NCBI GenBank assembly: GCA_964625245.1
Contig: CAZVAN010000009.1
Coordinates: 1-27,912, forward strand
Direction of reading: 5' to 3'
DNA length: 27,912 nt
Origin: CAZVAN01 sp964625245
GTDB taxonomy: Bacteria > Patescibacteriota > Saccharimonadia > Saccharimonadales > UBA10212
The position numbers were made by a program, and so were the translations under genes. Below, piece by piece: positions 21,566-27,912 of this stretch (the stretch's first letter is position 1; every line of letters starts with the position of its first letter). The notes below the pieces were generated by a model that had not been told where the DNA came from, did no database searches, and worked only from the letters and a program-made list of their open reading frames with translations.

Positions 21566-22123
21566 ATGCGATATATCAAACTAAATAAGAACTTAATCAG
21601 AACGCCAGTAATTGGTGTTGTGGTTGCCGCGGTAACATTGGCAACGCCAACAATAGCTTTGGCTCACGCAAGCACTGGTGCTCATCCAGCCTCCTATGGG
21701 AATCATGGGTCTTGGGATAAAGACTCAGCCCACATGAACAAAAAACCGTCTTTTAAGCTGGCCGACAAGACCAAGCTGGACTGTGACGCTAAGCAACAAA
21801 CAGTTAATCAGCAGGTGACTAACTATAAAGCTTCAGCCCAGAAACAACTTGGATACCTGAATAATTTCTTTGTAATGATTCAGGGATACGTGACCGATAA
21901 CAGTCTTACAGTGACTGATTACGCCACGCTGCAGGCTAACGCCACCAGCGCCCAGACTTCAGCCACTGCCGCTGTTAATGCCGTCACAGCGCCGGACCTT
22001 GGCTGTGGTACCCCCACAAACCCGCAAGTAGCCTTTAATAGTTCTGTGAAAAGTTCTGTAAACACCTTGCAGGTTTACAAGAAGAGTTTGGTCAGTTTGT
22101 TTACAGCCGTAGTCAACAGCTAG
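21566..22123 (+). CDS. Secreted helical protein, 185 aa
   Basis: A Sec signal peptide is clear: basic start (MRYIKLNKNLIR), hydrophobic core (TPVIGVVVAAVTLATPTIALA, about 13-33), and a likely cut after ALA before HASTG. The mature part starts with a His/Ser/Gly-rich stretch (HASTGAHPASYGNHGSW), then a long helix-rich region with Gln and Thr (TKLDCDAKQQTVNQQVTNYKASAQKQLGYLNNFF, and later ATLQANATSAQTSATAAVNAV). Two Cys (LDCD and LGCG) could form a disulfide. I recognise no family. The ribosome site is AAGGAGGG close to the ATG. A terminator (22151-22178) follows, so it is a single-gene unit with a long, structured leader, in contrast to the leaderless genes nearby. Confidence 0.75.
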   Translation: MRYIKLNKNLIRTPVIGVVVAAVTLATPTIALAHASTGAHPASYGNHGSWDKDSAHMNKKPSFKLADKTKLDCDAKQQTVNQQVTNYKASAQKQLGYLNNFFVMIQGYVTDNSLTVTDYATLQANATSAQTSATAAVNAVTAPDLGCGTPTNPQVAFNSSVKSSVNTLQVYKKSLVSLFTAVVNS

Positions 22124-22150
22124 TAAAACAAATATTCTTAAATTTTAATG

Positions 22151-22178
22151 GAGCCCATACGTGGGCTCTATTATTTTG
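22151..22178 (+). terminator. Intrinsic terminator of the secreted-protein gene
   Basis: GAGCCCA (22151-22157) and TGGGCTC (22162-22168) pair perfectly around TACG, followed by TATTATTTT. Confidence 0.85.
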
Positions 22179-22202
22179 ATCGTTGGTGCCCGGACAACAT
22201 GC

Positions 22203-22208
22203 GATAAT
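22203..22208 (+). promoter_or_regulatory. -10 box of the helicase-nuclease gene
   Basis: GATAAT ends seven bases before the in-frame GTG at 22216. This fits the leaderless pattern and supports GTG 22216 over the upstream TTG at 22183. Confidence 0.5.
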
Positions 22209-22215
22209 AAGGGCA

Positions 22216-25200
22216 GTGGATAAGAAGTTCAAGGAGGCCTTCGCGGCTCTAAACGAGCAGCAGAAAGAGGCCGTCACGGAAGTTGACGGCCCGGTTTTGG
22301 TAATTGCCGGACCGGGCACAGGCAAGACCCAACTGCTAAGCACCAGGGTTGGCTATATCCTGAGTAACACCGATGCGCTGCCTCAGAACATCCTGTGCCT
22401 AACCTATACCAATGCCGGGGTCGACGCCATGCGCAACCGCTTGAGCGATTTTTTGGGGCAGGCCAGCTACGACGTAGCCCTTAGCACCTACCACGCTTTT
22501 GGCAGAGAACTGCTGCGGCGATACCCGGAATATGCCGGCAGCTACGATTTTGAGCCGATTGACGAGCTGGGCGCCGACGGCCTGATTAGAGAAATCCTGG
22601 ATGCCGCAAGTTACTCTAACCCCCTAAAATCGGCCAGTACTTACGCTTCCGACCTACGGGCTTTTATGAGCGAGTGCAAACGGGCCCTGTTAACACCCGC
22701 AGATGTTCAGCTAATCGCTAAGGACAATCAAGCATTTATTACCAAGGCTTCCAAAAAGGTGACAGCCGGATTAGCAAACTTTACGCGCATAAATAAGGAT
22801 AGCGCTGCCTTATTTGAGCGGCTGCAAGCCTCACTGCTGACTGTACCGACCAAATCAGCGCCTAAGGTTACCAATCTCAAGGACCTCAGCCTGAGCCAGC
22901 TGTCAGCAGCACTTGAGGAGGCAACGGAACTGGGCAGCACCAAGCCGCTGACCGCCTGGAAAAACAATTGGCTGGCCAAGGACGATAATGGTCAATTTAT
23001 TCTAGCGGGGGGCAACGCTAACCAAAAAATCGCCGCCGCGGCTGATATTTACAGCCTCTATCAAGAGATGTTAGCAAGACGTAAACTGTATGATTACGAC
23101 GATATGATTCTGCGGGCTATAGAGGCTATGGAAACTCACCCCGACTTTAGATTCACCCTCGCTGAGCAATATCAATACATTCTGCTGGATGAATTTCAAG
23201 ATACCAACCCGGCCCAACTTAGGATTATTGAGCTGCTGACTGACAATCCGGTGAACGAAGGCCGGCCCAATGTCATGGCTGTTGGCGATGATGACCAGGC
23301 CATTTACGCCTTTCAGGGCGCCGATCACTCCAACATGTACAACTTTGCCCGGATGTACCGGGAGGTGCGGGTTATATCGCTGCGTGAAAATTACCGCTCC
23401 CACCGCGAGATTCTAGATGTTGCCTATAATATCGGTGCCCAGATAAGCGGACGCTTTCACGAGCAGTTCGAGGGTGTCACTAAGATTTTAAAAGAAGCTT
23501 CGACAGGTATGCCAAAATGGGCTACGATTGGCCATTACGAATTTATCAGCGACGCCGCCCAGTATGCCTGGGTAGCCAACCAGGTTAAGCAGTTGATTAG
23601 CAAAAAGCGCATTAGTCCGGACGAGATTGCAATTCTGGCCCCCAAACACCGCTACTTAATTCCGATTTTACCGTTTCTGGCAGGCAAGGGCCTGGCCGCG
23701 CGCTACGAAAAGCGCGAGAATGTGCTCGATAAGCCGATTGTCCGGCAAATTGAGCAAATGAGCCGGCTGGTGATTGCTCTAGATGGTAGAAATCAGCCCG
23801 CCACAGACGCTCTTTGGCCCGAGGTTTTGAGTTATGATTTTTGGCGTCTTAGCGTGAAGCAAATCTGGAAGATAAGCTGGAAGGCCGACAACAGCCGGGA
23901 CAACTGGACCAATGTGCTGCTAAGTGTGCCCAAAACTAAAAATATCGCCGAGTTTTTTCTGCGGCTTAAGGATTTACTGGCCGTCACCACCCTGGAGCAA
24001 CAGCTAGACATTTTAGTCGGCGTTAGCGCGGGGGACGTAAAACAGTACAAGCTGCCAATGCGCAGTCCGTTTTTTGAATACTATTTTGGGGGCAGCAAAG
24101 CCAAAGACACTGTTTATTTGGAGTTGCTCAGCGATTTATCGGTTCTGCGCGGCCGGCTCCGGGATTGGCGCCGGGACGAGGTTAGACCCTTCAATTTGCG
24201 TGATTTTGTGAGCTTTATTGACTCCTACCGGGCTAGTGATATAAACATTCTAAATACCAGCCCCCACTATGAGGCTAGCTCAGCCGTCAATGTTATGACG
24301 GCCTATCAAGCCAAGGGTCGGGAGTTTAAGGCGGTGTTTGTTTTGGCGGCTCAGGACGAGGTTTGGGGCAGCTCCAGCCGTGATGCCAGCAGTAACATAA
24401 GCTTGCCGCCAAACTTAAGCTACATTCGCTACCGCGGTGCCAGCGACGACGAACGTCTAAGGCTGCTTTACGTAGCCCTGACTCGCGCCAAAACTCATTT
24501 ATATTTGACCAGCTACGCTTCAACTATGGACGGACGCAACACCAGACCACTCAAGTACCTGGCCAGCCAAGAAGGGTTACGGGCCATAGCAACGCAACCG
24601 ACCGAACACGCACTGGTCCCGGACGACTTACAGAATTATTGGCACCTGCGCCACGTACCGCCCTTTAAGCCAAAGCTAGCCGATCTTCTGGAGCCAGAGC
24701 TGGCGCATTACCAGCTTAGCCCGACCCACCTAAACCAATTTACCGATGTGGTTTACGGCGGACCGGAGCAATTTTTCCTAAATACCATCTTACGGTTTCC
24801 AAAGGGCCAGACCCCAAAAGCCCAATATGGAACAGTCATCCACGAAACCATCAAGTGGCTGCATGACGCTTTTTCTCAGCAGTCTAAATTGCCAAATGCT
24901 GAAGCCGCCTTAGACTATTTCGAGCTTAGACTCAAGGCGCAGCGGCTGGCAACTCAAGACTTTGAACTGCTGCTGGAGCGGGGGCAGACGGCGCTAAGAG
25001 CCTACGCGAGCCAGCGAGCCGGTGATATCAGCGCCAGCGACGTCATGGAGCAGAATTTTAGAAACGAGGGCGTTTTTATTGGCAAGGCTCATCTGGCCGG
25101 TAAGGTTGATAAGCTAATCATTGATAAGCAAAGCAAGACCATAACCGTAGTGGACTTTAAGACTGGCAAAAGCTACGACAGGTGGCAAAAAGATGTAGTA

Positions 25201-25506
25201 AGTTTGCATAAATATCGCCAGCAGCTACTGATATACAAACTACTGGTCGAGGGGTCTCACAGCTGGAGTGGGTACCGGGTTGAAAAGGGTATTCTGGAGT
25301 TTGTTGAGCCGGGTAGCGGAGGTAAAATTGTTAGCCTGGAGCTAGCGTTTGACATTCCGGAGCTGGAGCGCCTCAAAAAACTGATATCGGCCGTTTGGCA
25401 GCATGTTCAAAGTCTGGATTTTCCGAGCACATCAAACTATCCACCCAACCTGGCTGGAATCATTAGCTTTGAAGAAGACCTCATCAAAAAAGCGGCCACA
25501 ATCTGA
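22216..25506 (+). CDS. UvrD/Rep-type helicase fused to a RecB-like nuclease
   Basis: A 1096-residue superfamily 1A helicase. Motif I is VLVIAGPGTGKTQLLSTR (about 28-45), motif Ia LCLTYTNAGVDAMRNR, motif II ILLDEFQDTNPAQ (about 321-333), motif III MAVGDDDQAIYAFQGA, motif IV ISLRENYRSHREI, motif V VNVMTAYQAKGREFKAVF, motif VI LLYVALTRAKTHLYL. The C-terminal 220 residues are a PD-(D/E)XK nuclease: AQYGTVIHETIKWLHDAF, KVDKLIID, VVDFKTGK (about 978-985), and YRQQLLIY. The combination is that of AdnB/AddA-like recombination enzymes, which process double-strand ends; no partner gene is adjacent. An extra Ser/Ala-rich insertion lies at about 145-260. The GTG at 22216 gives a protein that begins MDKKFKEAFAALNEQQKEAV, a classical start; a longer form from TTG 22183 is unlikely. 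Confidence 0.92.
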   Translation: MDKKFKEAFAALNEQQKEAVTEVDGPVLVIAGPGTGKTQLLSTRVGYILSNTDALPQNILCLTYTNAGVDAMRNRLSDFLGQASYDVALSTYHAFGRELLRRYPEYAGSYDFEPIDELGADGLIREILDAASYSNPLKSASTYASDLRAFMSECKRALLTPADVQLIAKDNQAFITKASKKVTAGLANFTRINKDSAALFERLQASLLTVPTKSAPKVTNLKDLSLSQLSAALEEATELGSTKPLTAWKNNWLAKDDNGQFILAGGNANQKIAAAADIYSLYQEMLARRKLYDYDDMILRAIEAMETHPDFRFTLAEQYQYILLDEFQDTNPAQLRIIELLTDNPVNEGRPNVMAVGDDDQAIYAFQGADHSNMYNFARMYREVRVISLRENYRSHREILDVAYNIGAQISGRFHEQFEGVTKILKEASTGMPKWATIGHYEFISDAAQYAWVANQVKQLISKKRISPDEIAILAPKHRYLIPILPFLAGKGLAARYEKRENVLDKPIVRQIEQMSRLVIALDGRNQPATDALWPEVLSYDFWRLSVKQIWKISWKADNSRDNWTNVLLSVPKTKNIAEFFLRLKDLLAVTTLEQQLDILVGVSAGDVKQYKLPMRSPFFEYYFGGSKAKDTVYLELLSDLSVLRGRLRDWRRDEVRPFNLRDFVSFIDSYRASDINILNTSPHYEASSAVNVMTAYQAKGREFKAVFVLAAQDEVWGSSSRDASSNISLPPNLSYIRYRGASDDERLRLLYVALTRAKTHLYLTSYASTMDGRNTRPLKYLASQEGLRAIATQPTEHALVPDDLQNYWHLRHVPPFKPKLADLLEPELAHYQLSPTHLNQFTDVVYGGPEQFFLNTILRFPKGQTPKAQYGTVIHETIKWLHDAFSQQSKLPNAEAALDYFELRLKAQRLATQDFELLLERGQTALRAYASQRAGDISASDVMEQNFRNEGVFIGKAHLAGKVDKLIIDKQSKTITVVDFKTGKSYDRWQKDVVSLHKYRQQLLIYKLLVEGSHSWSGYRVEKGILEFVEPGSGGKIVSLELAFDIPELERLKKLISAVWQHVQSLDFPSTSNYPPNLAGIISFEEDLIKKAATI

Positions 25507-25518
25507 AGCGGCCGCTTT
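25489..25518. terminator. Bidirectional terminator between helicase and aquaporin
   Basis: AAAGCGGCC (25489-25497) pairs perfectly with GGCCGCTTT (25510-25518). The helicase stop lies in the loop. T-rich sequence follows in both directions, so it serves both convergent genes. Confidence 0.8.
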
Positions 25519-25538
25519 CTATTTAAAGAGCGTTTGTT

Positions 25539-26183
25539 TTACTTTTTCTTAAAGGAAGTAACCTTTATCTTGGCGCCAGCGAACAGCCAGTTGTAGAGAT
25601 TTACCCCCACCAGACCGCCAACCAGTGGTCCTAGAATGTAGACAGCGTTGAAATTACGCTGGCCAAGAGCCACGGCTGGGTTTAGGTAGCCGGCAGAAGC
25701 CGTAGCTGCTACCAGCACACCTACGAACAGGGCTGTGCCTAGCGTAAACGCGGCGTTGAGAGCGTCGAGCTTTTTGTACACAGTAGCGGCGAAGGCCATG
25801 GCCACAATAGCCGTACCAACGACTTCAGCCAACCAGATTGATGTGCTCCAATTGGTGGTCTTGCTGACGATGCTGTGGCCTGTGAAGTATTCGAATAACC
25901 TCCAAGAAGCCAAACCGCCAAGCAGCTGGACAACGATGTAACTTACAGCCCGGACCGAACCCATGCGGCGGGCAGTCCACATACCGAACGTTATAGCTGG
26001 GTTAAAGTGTCCGCCTGACACGCCGTTAAACAGCATGTAGACCAGCACCAACGCCAAGGCCACACTAGTGGCAATGAAGTAGGAAACTGACGTCGTTTGA
26101 CTCAGAACCAAGGCCACGAACGTCCAGATTGCGGCGCCCAGAAACTCGGCAACCAACGGCGTAGCCTTTGCTTTAGTTAACAT
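25539..26183 (-). CDS. Aquaporin/glycerol-facilitator family channel, 214 aa
   Basis: A six-helix MIP channel. Both half-helix signatures are present: SGGHFNPAITFG (NPA at 61-63) and AGYLNPAVALG (NPA at 168-170), and Glu13 in VAEFLGAAIWTF and Glu120 in WLAEVVGTAIV lie where the family has its buried Glu residues. The position right after the second NPA, normally the Arg of the selectivity filter (NPARSFG in AqpZ), is Val171, so the filter should be wider or less cation-repelling. Its substrate may thus not be water alone; glycerol-like or small neutral solutes are possible. A good ribosome site (AGGAGG) lies nine bases before the ATG. Divergent from the glutaredoxin gene. Shorter than AqpZ by about 17 residues. 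Confidence 0.9.
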   Translation of the reverse strand: MLTKAKATPLVAEFLGAAIWTFVALVLSQTTSVSYFIATSVALALVLVYMLFNGVSGGHFNPAITFGMWTARRMGSVRAVSYIVVQLLGGLASWRLFEYFTGHSIVSKTTNWSTSIWLAEVVGTAIVAMAFAATVYKKLDALNAAFTLGTALFVGVLVAATASAGYLNPAVALGQRNFNAVYILGPLVGGLVGVNLYNWLFAGAKIKVTSFKKK

Positions 26184-26270
26184 TTGTTTGAACCTCCTGT
26201 TATTTTTACCTAATTGTCACTATAGTACGCTACTGCTAAAAATTAAAGCCTTAAGCATTGCCTAATCTGT

Positions 26271-26276
26271 TAGAAT
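26271..26276 (+). promoter_or_regulatory. -10 box of the glutaredoxin operon
   Basis: TAGAAT ends six bases before the ATG at 26283, consistent with a leaderless mRNA. The gap to the divergent aquaporin gene is 99 bases. Confidence 0.5.
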
Positions 26277-26282
26277 AAATAT

Positions 26283-26540
26283 ATGGACCAGCCGATCAAT
26301 GTCACAATTTATAGCGCGCCGTGGTGCGCCTTCTGTCATATGTCCAAGCATTATCTGGATGGTCTAGGAATTAAGTATAAAGATATAGATGTCGACAGCG
26401 ACCCAGCTGCCGCCCAAGAGTTAGTTCAGAAAACCGGCCAAGCCGGCATACCAGTTTTGCTTATCGGCGATCAAACAATCATAGGTTTTGACAAAACTCG
26501 CATAGACGAAGCTCTGAAAAAAGATAAATTGGTAGAGTAA
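26283..26540 (+). CDS. Glutaredoxin-like thiol-disulfide protein, 85 aa
   Basis: A minimal thioredoxin fold: strand VTIYSAPWC, active-site CAFC (Cys15-Ala-Phe-Cys18), helix HMSKHYLDGLGIKYKDIDV, the cis-Pro in AGIPVLLIGDQ, then TIIGFDKTRIDEAL. CxxC with Trp before it and GFD near the end are typical of the NrdH/mycoredoxin-like group. It would reduce disulfides, for example of ribonucleotide reductase, with electrons from thioredoxin reductase or a low-molecular-weight thiol. Whether it takes electrons from glutathione cannot be read. It is followed without gap by the gene at 26541, which could be a partner. Confidence 0.92.
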   Translation: MDQPINVTIYSAPWCAFCHMSKHYLDGLGIKYKDIDVDSDPAAAQELVQKTGQAGIPVLLIGDQTIIGFDKTRIDEALKKDKLVE

Positions 26541-27065
26541 ATGAGTAAGCACCTGTCACCCGAACAACAAAGTGAGGGGCAGGGCTGGTCAATATATGAC
26601 GGAGTATATGATGGTGTCTCCAATCCGGTTGACCCCACCGTAATTGAATTTATAGTCGGGGTGGCGCAGGAACCAACTTATTCAGAGGAAACTCGACACA
26701 GAGTAATAATGGGCAACATGGCCATATATGCGATGATGCTTTGCAATTTTGGGCTTACGGTTAATGAAGATGCTCGAAAAATGGTAGGCACAAACGTTGC
26801 ACGTCTTACCCAGCAACCATTCTCCGAAGCGGATACAAAGCTAAGGTCCGATGCTAACGGGTTGGATCTGCCAGACGCGCCGGTTTTTGAAGCTCTGGCT
26901 GAGATGGAAGCCCAGCAATTCATCAACAGTTACGAACGCCGCCTGATTGAGGACGCCTTTATGAAAAGAATGATAGAAGAGAAAAAAACCTATGATCTTC
27001 GTGTAATAGAAGATGCTTTTGGTATTATATTATCCGAGAAAAGTGCGCCTGAATCCAGCGAGTAG
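26541..27065 (+). CDS. Hypothetical protein coupled to glutaredoxin, 174 aa
   Basis: Begins at the base after the glutaredoxin stop (TAA then ATG), so it is translated with it. The protein is soluble, acidic and helical. Visible stretches: SIYDGVYDGVSNPVDPTVIEFIVGVA, THRHR-type HRVIMGNMAIYAMMLCNFGL (a hydrophobic helix that could be buried), and a highly charged C-terminal part (QFINSYERRLIEDAFMKRMIEEKK) likely coiled coil. I recognise no family. One Cys lies in MLCNFG. Being in an operon with a glutaredoxin, it might be its target or a redox regulator, but that is only suggested by position. There is no separate promoter or ribosome site. Confidence 0.65.
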   Translation: MSKHLSPEQQSEGQGWSIYDGVYDGVSNPVDPTVIEFIVGVAQEPTYSEETRHRVIMGNMAIYAMMLCNFGLTVNEDARKMVGTNVARLTQQPFSEADTKLRSDANGLDLPDAPVFEALAEMEAQQFINSYERRLIEDAFMKRMIEEKKTYDLRVIEDAFGIILSEKSAPESSE

Positions 27066-27069
27066 AGTG

Positions 27070-27075
27070 TAAAAT
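27070..27075 (+). promoter_or_regulatory. -10 box of the adenosyltransferase gene
   Basis: TAAAAT ends eight bases before the ATG at 27084, in the 18-base gap after the hypothetical gene, fitting a leaderless start. Confidence 0.45.
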
Positions 27076-27083
27076 GAAGGTCT

Positions 27084-27653
27084 ATGGCGTTTGAGGATTA
27101 TAAAACCAAAGACTCGGTGATAGTTGTCTATACCGGCGAAGGCAAGGGCAAGACCAGCGCCAGCGTGGGTTTACTAGCCCGAGCGCTGGGCAACGGCTGG
27201 AGAGCAGCCTATATCCAGTTCATCAAGCACTGGGATGTGGGTGAGCACAAATTCATTCGCCAAATAGAGCCGGTGTTTGGCGATAAATTATTGTTCTATA
27301 AGGGCGGAAAGGGCTTTTATAACGCCGGCGAACTCAGCGCTGAGGGGATTTCTGAGGCTCAGCATAAGCTGGCAGCCCGGGAGACTTATGACATCGCCCT
27401 AAAATCCGCTCAAAGCGGCGACTTTGATATTGTGATTTGCGACGAGATAAATAACGCCGTGCACCACAAGTTGATAACCAAAGCTGATCTTAAGAAGTTA
27501 ATCAAGACTAAAGCACCAAATACCAGTCTGTGCCTAACGGGGCGAGATTTTCCTGAAGAACTACTGCCGCTGGCTGACATCGCTACCAACATGACCAAAA
27601 TTAAGCATCACTTTGATAGTAAGTTTTTAGCTAACAAAGGAATAGATTTTTAG
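27084..27653 (+). CDS. cobO: Corrinoid adenosyltransferase (CobO/BtuR type), 189 aa
   Basis: A P-loop protein with VVYTGEGKGKTSASVGLLARALG (P-loop 17-26), AYIQFIKHWDVGEHKF, VICDEINNAVHHKLI (Walker-B-like DE, about 116-120), LCLTGRDFPEELLPLADIATNMTKIKHHFD, and the typical end ANKGIDF. The order and length match ATP:corrinoid adenosyltransferases of the CobO/BtuR type, which attach adenosyl to cob(I)alamin and so make coenzyme B12. No corrin biosynthesis gene is near; a CPR cell would have to salvage the corrinoid, probably for a B12-dependent ribonucleotide reductase elsewhere. This is a family-level assignment; the substrate is inferred. Confidence 0.9.
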   Translation: MAFEDYKTKDSVIVVYTGEGKGKTSASVGLLARALGNGWRAAYIQFIKHWDVGEHKFIRQIEPVFGDKLLFYKGGKGFYNAGELSAEGISEAQHKLAARETYDIALKSAQSGDFDIVICDEINNAVHHKLITKADLKKLIKTKAPNTSLCLTGRDFPEELLPLADIATNMTKIKHHFDSKFLANKGIDF

Positions 27654-27661
27654 CAATTAGT

Positions 27662-27912
27662 ATGGGCTATCGGCGGCGGCACAAATTCTCACTTCTGGGG
27701 CTAGTTTTGGCGATCCTAGTCGTGGTTGCAACCCAGTCCGGCTGGCTGGATACGCCGGTCCAGAAAGCCCAGCAGAACCAACCAGGCTTATATCCAATTG
27801 CTCACTTTGTGGACGGCGACACCATAGCTGTTGATATGGACGGCCAGGTTGAAACCGTGCGCTTCATTGGCATCGATACACCCGAAACCCACAAGCCTAA
27901 TACTCCGGTTCA
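27662..27912 (+). CDS. Staphylococcal-nuclease-like secreted protein, 5' part
   Basis: The frame runs off the window end. After MGYRRRHK the hydrophobic FSLLGLVLAILVVVATQ is a signal peptide or anchor; then a short linker and the start of the SNase barrel: IAHFVDGDTIAVDMDGQ, then TVRFIGIDTPETH. Asp and Thr of VDGDT, and RFIGIDTPET, are the calcium and catalytic regions of thermonucleases (Asp at IGIDTPE). The catalytic Arg/Glu pair further on would lie outside. It is likely an extracellular DNase/RNase that digests host or environmental nucleic acid, which would suit a nucleotide-scavenging CPR cell. The ATG at 27662 is nine bases after the cobO stop. Confidence 0.85.
   Translation, partial: MGYRRRHKFSLLGLVLAILVVVATQSGWLDTPVQKAQQNQPGLYPIAHFVDGDTIAVDMDGQVETVRFIGIDTPETHKPNTPV

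Overview
The window reads as chromosomal DNA of a member of the Candidate Phyla Radiation, most likely Candidatus Saccharibacteria (TM7). This rests on three things: a complete cytochrome bo3-type oxidase operon with heme O synthase, which is known in some environmental Saccharibacteria; many genes whose -10 box lies only 5-9 bases before the start codon, which points to leaderless mRNAs; and compact, overlapping genes mixed with many orphan small proteins. TGA works as a stop throughout (several ATGA overlaps), so the glycine recoding of SR1/Gracilibacteria is excluded. The taxon is inferred, because no rRNA lies in the window.

Layout. Bases 1-4500 are an accessory region. It holds small orphan genes, a lone response-regulator receiver protein, at least five copies of a GC-rich interspersed repeat, and two GC-rich single-gene units (about 2537-2982 and 3678-4352). 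Both units lie on the minus strand, have Shine-Dalgarno sites and end in strong hairpin terminators, so they look imported. The second has a long invertible leader RNA that could hide its ribosome site. Bases 4513-8723 carry a multi-pass membrane protein, a small winged-helix protein, and a minus-strand ABC exporter operon of MacB type (permease, ATPase, membrane-anchored DUF5666-like protein).

Bases 8842-13577 are cyoABCDE, a quinol oxidase whose quinone-site, heme, CuB and D/K-channel residues are all present, followed by a small membrane protein. From 13921 an extended -10 promoter starts a leader with a 19-codon peptide, mutually exclusive hairpins and an intrinsic terminator, ahead of a two-gene operon: a CofE-type gamma-glutamyl ligase homologue overlapping an NlpC/P60-like hydrolase. 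A structured, multi-hairpin gap follows, then a GlcD/D-lactate-dehydrogenase-like flavoenzyme that could feed electrons to quinone and so to Cyo.

Bases 17189-27912 are mostly housekeeping: thyA-folA, a two-TM sensor-like protein, a MOSC protein, queA, a secreted protein behind a structured leader, a UvrD-type helicase fused to a RecB-like nuclease, an aquaporin, a glutaredoxin with an unknown partner, a corrinoid adenosyltransferase, and the start of a secreted staphylococcal-nuclease-like protein cut by the window edge.

The most novel candidates are the attenuated ligase/hydrolase pair (13921-15344), the leader RNA of the imported gene at 4257, and the repeat-bounded small-gene array at the left end.
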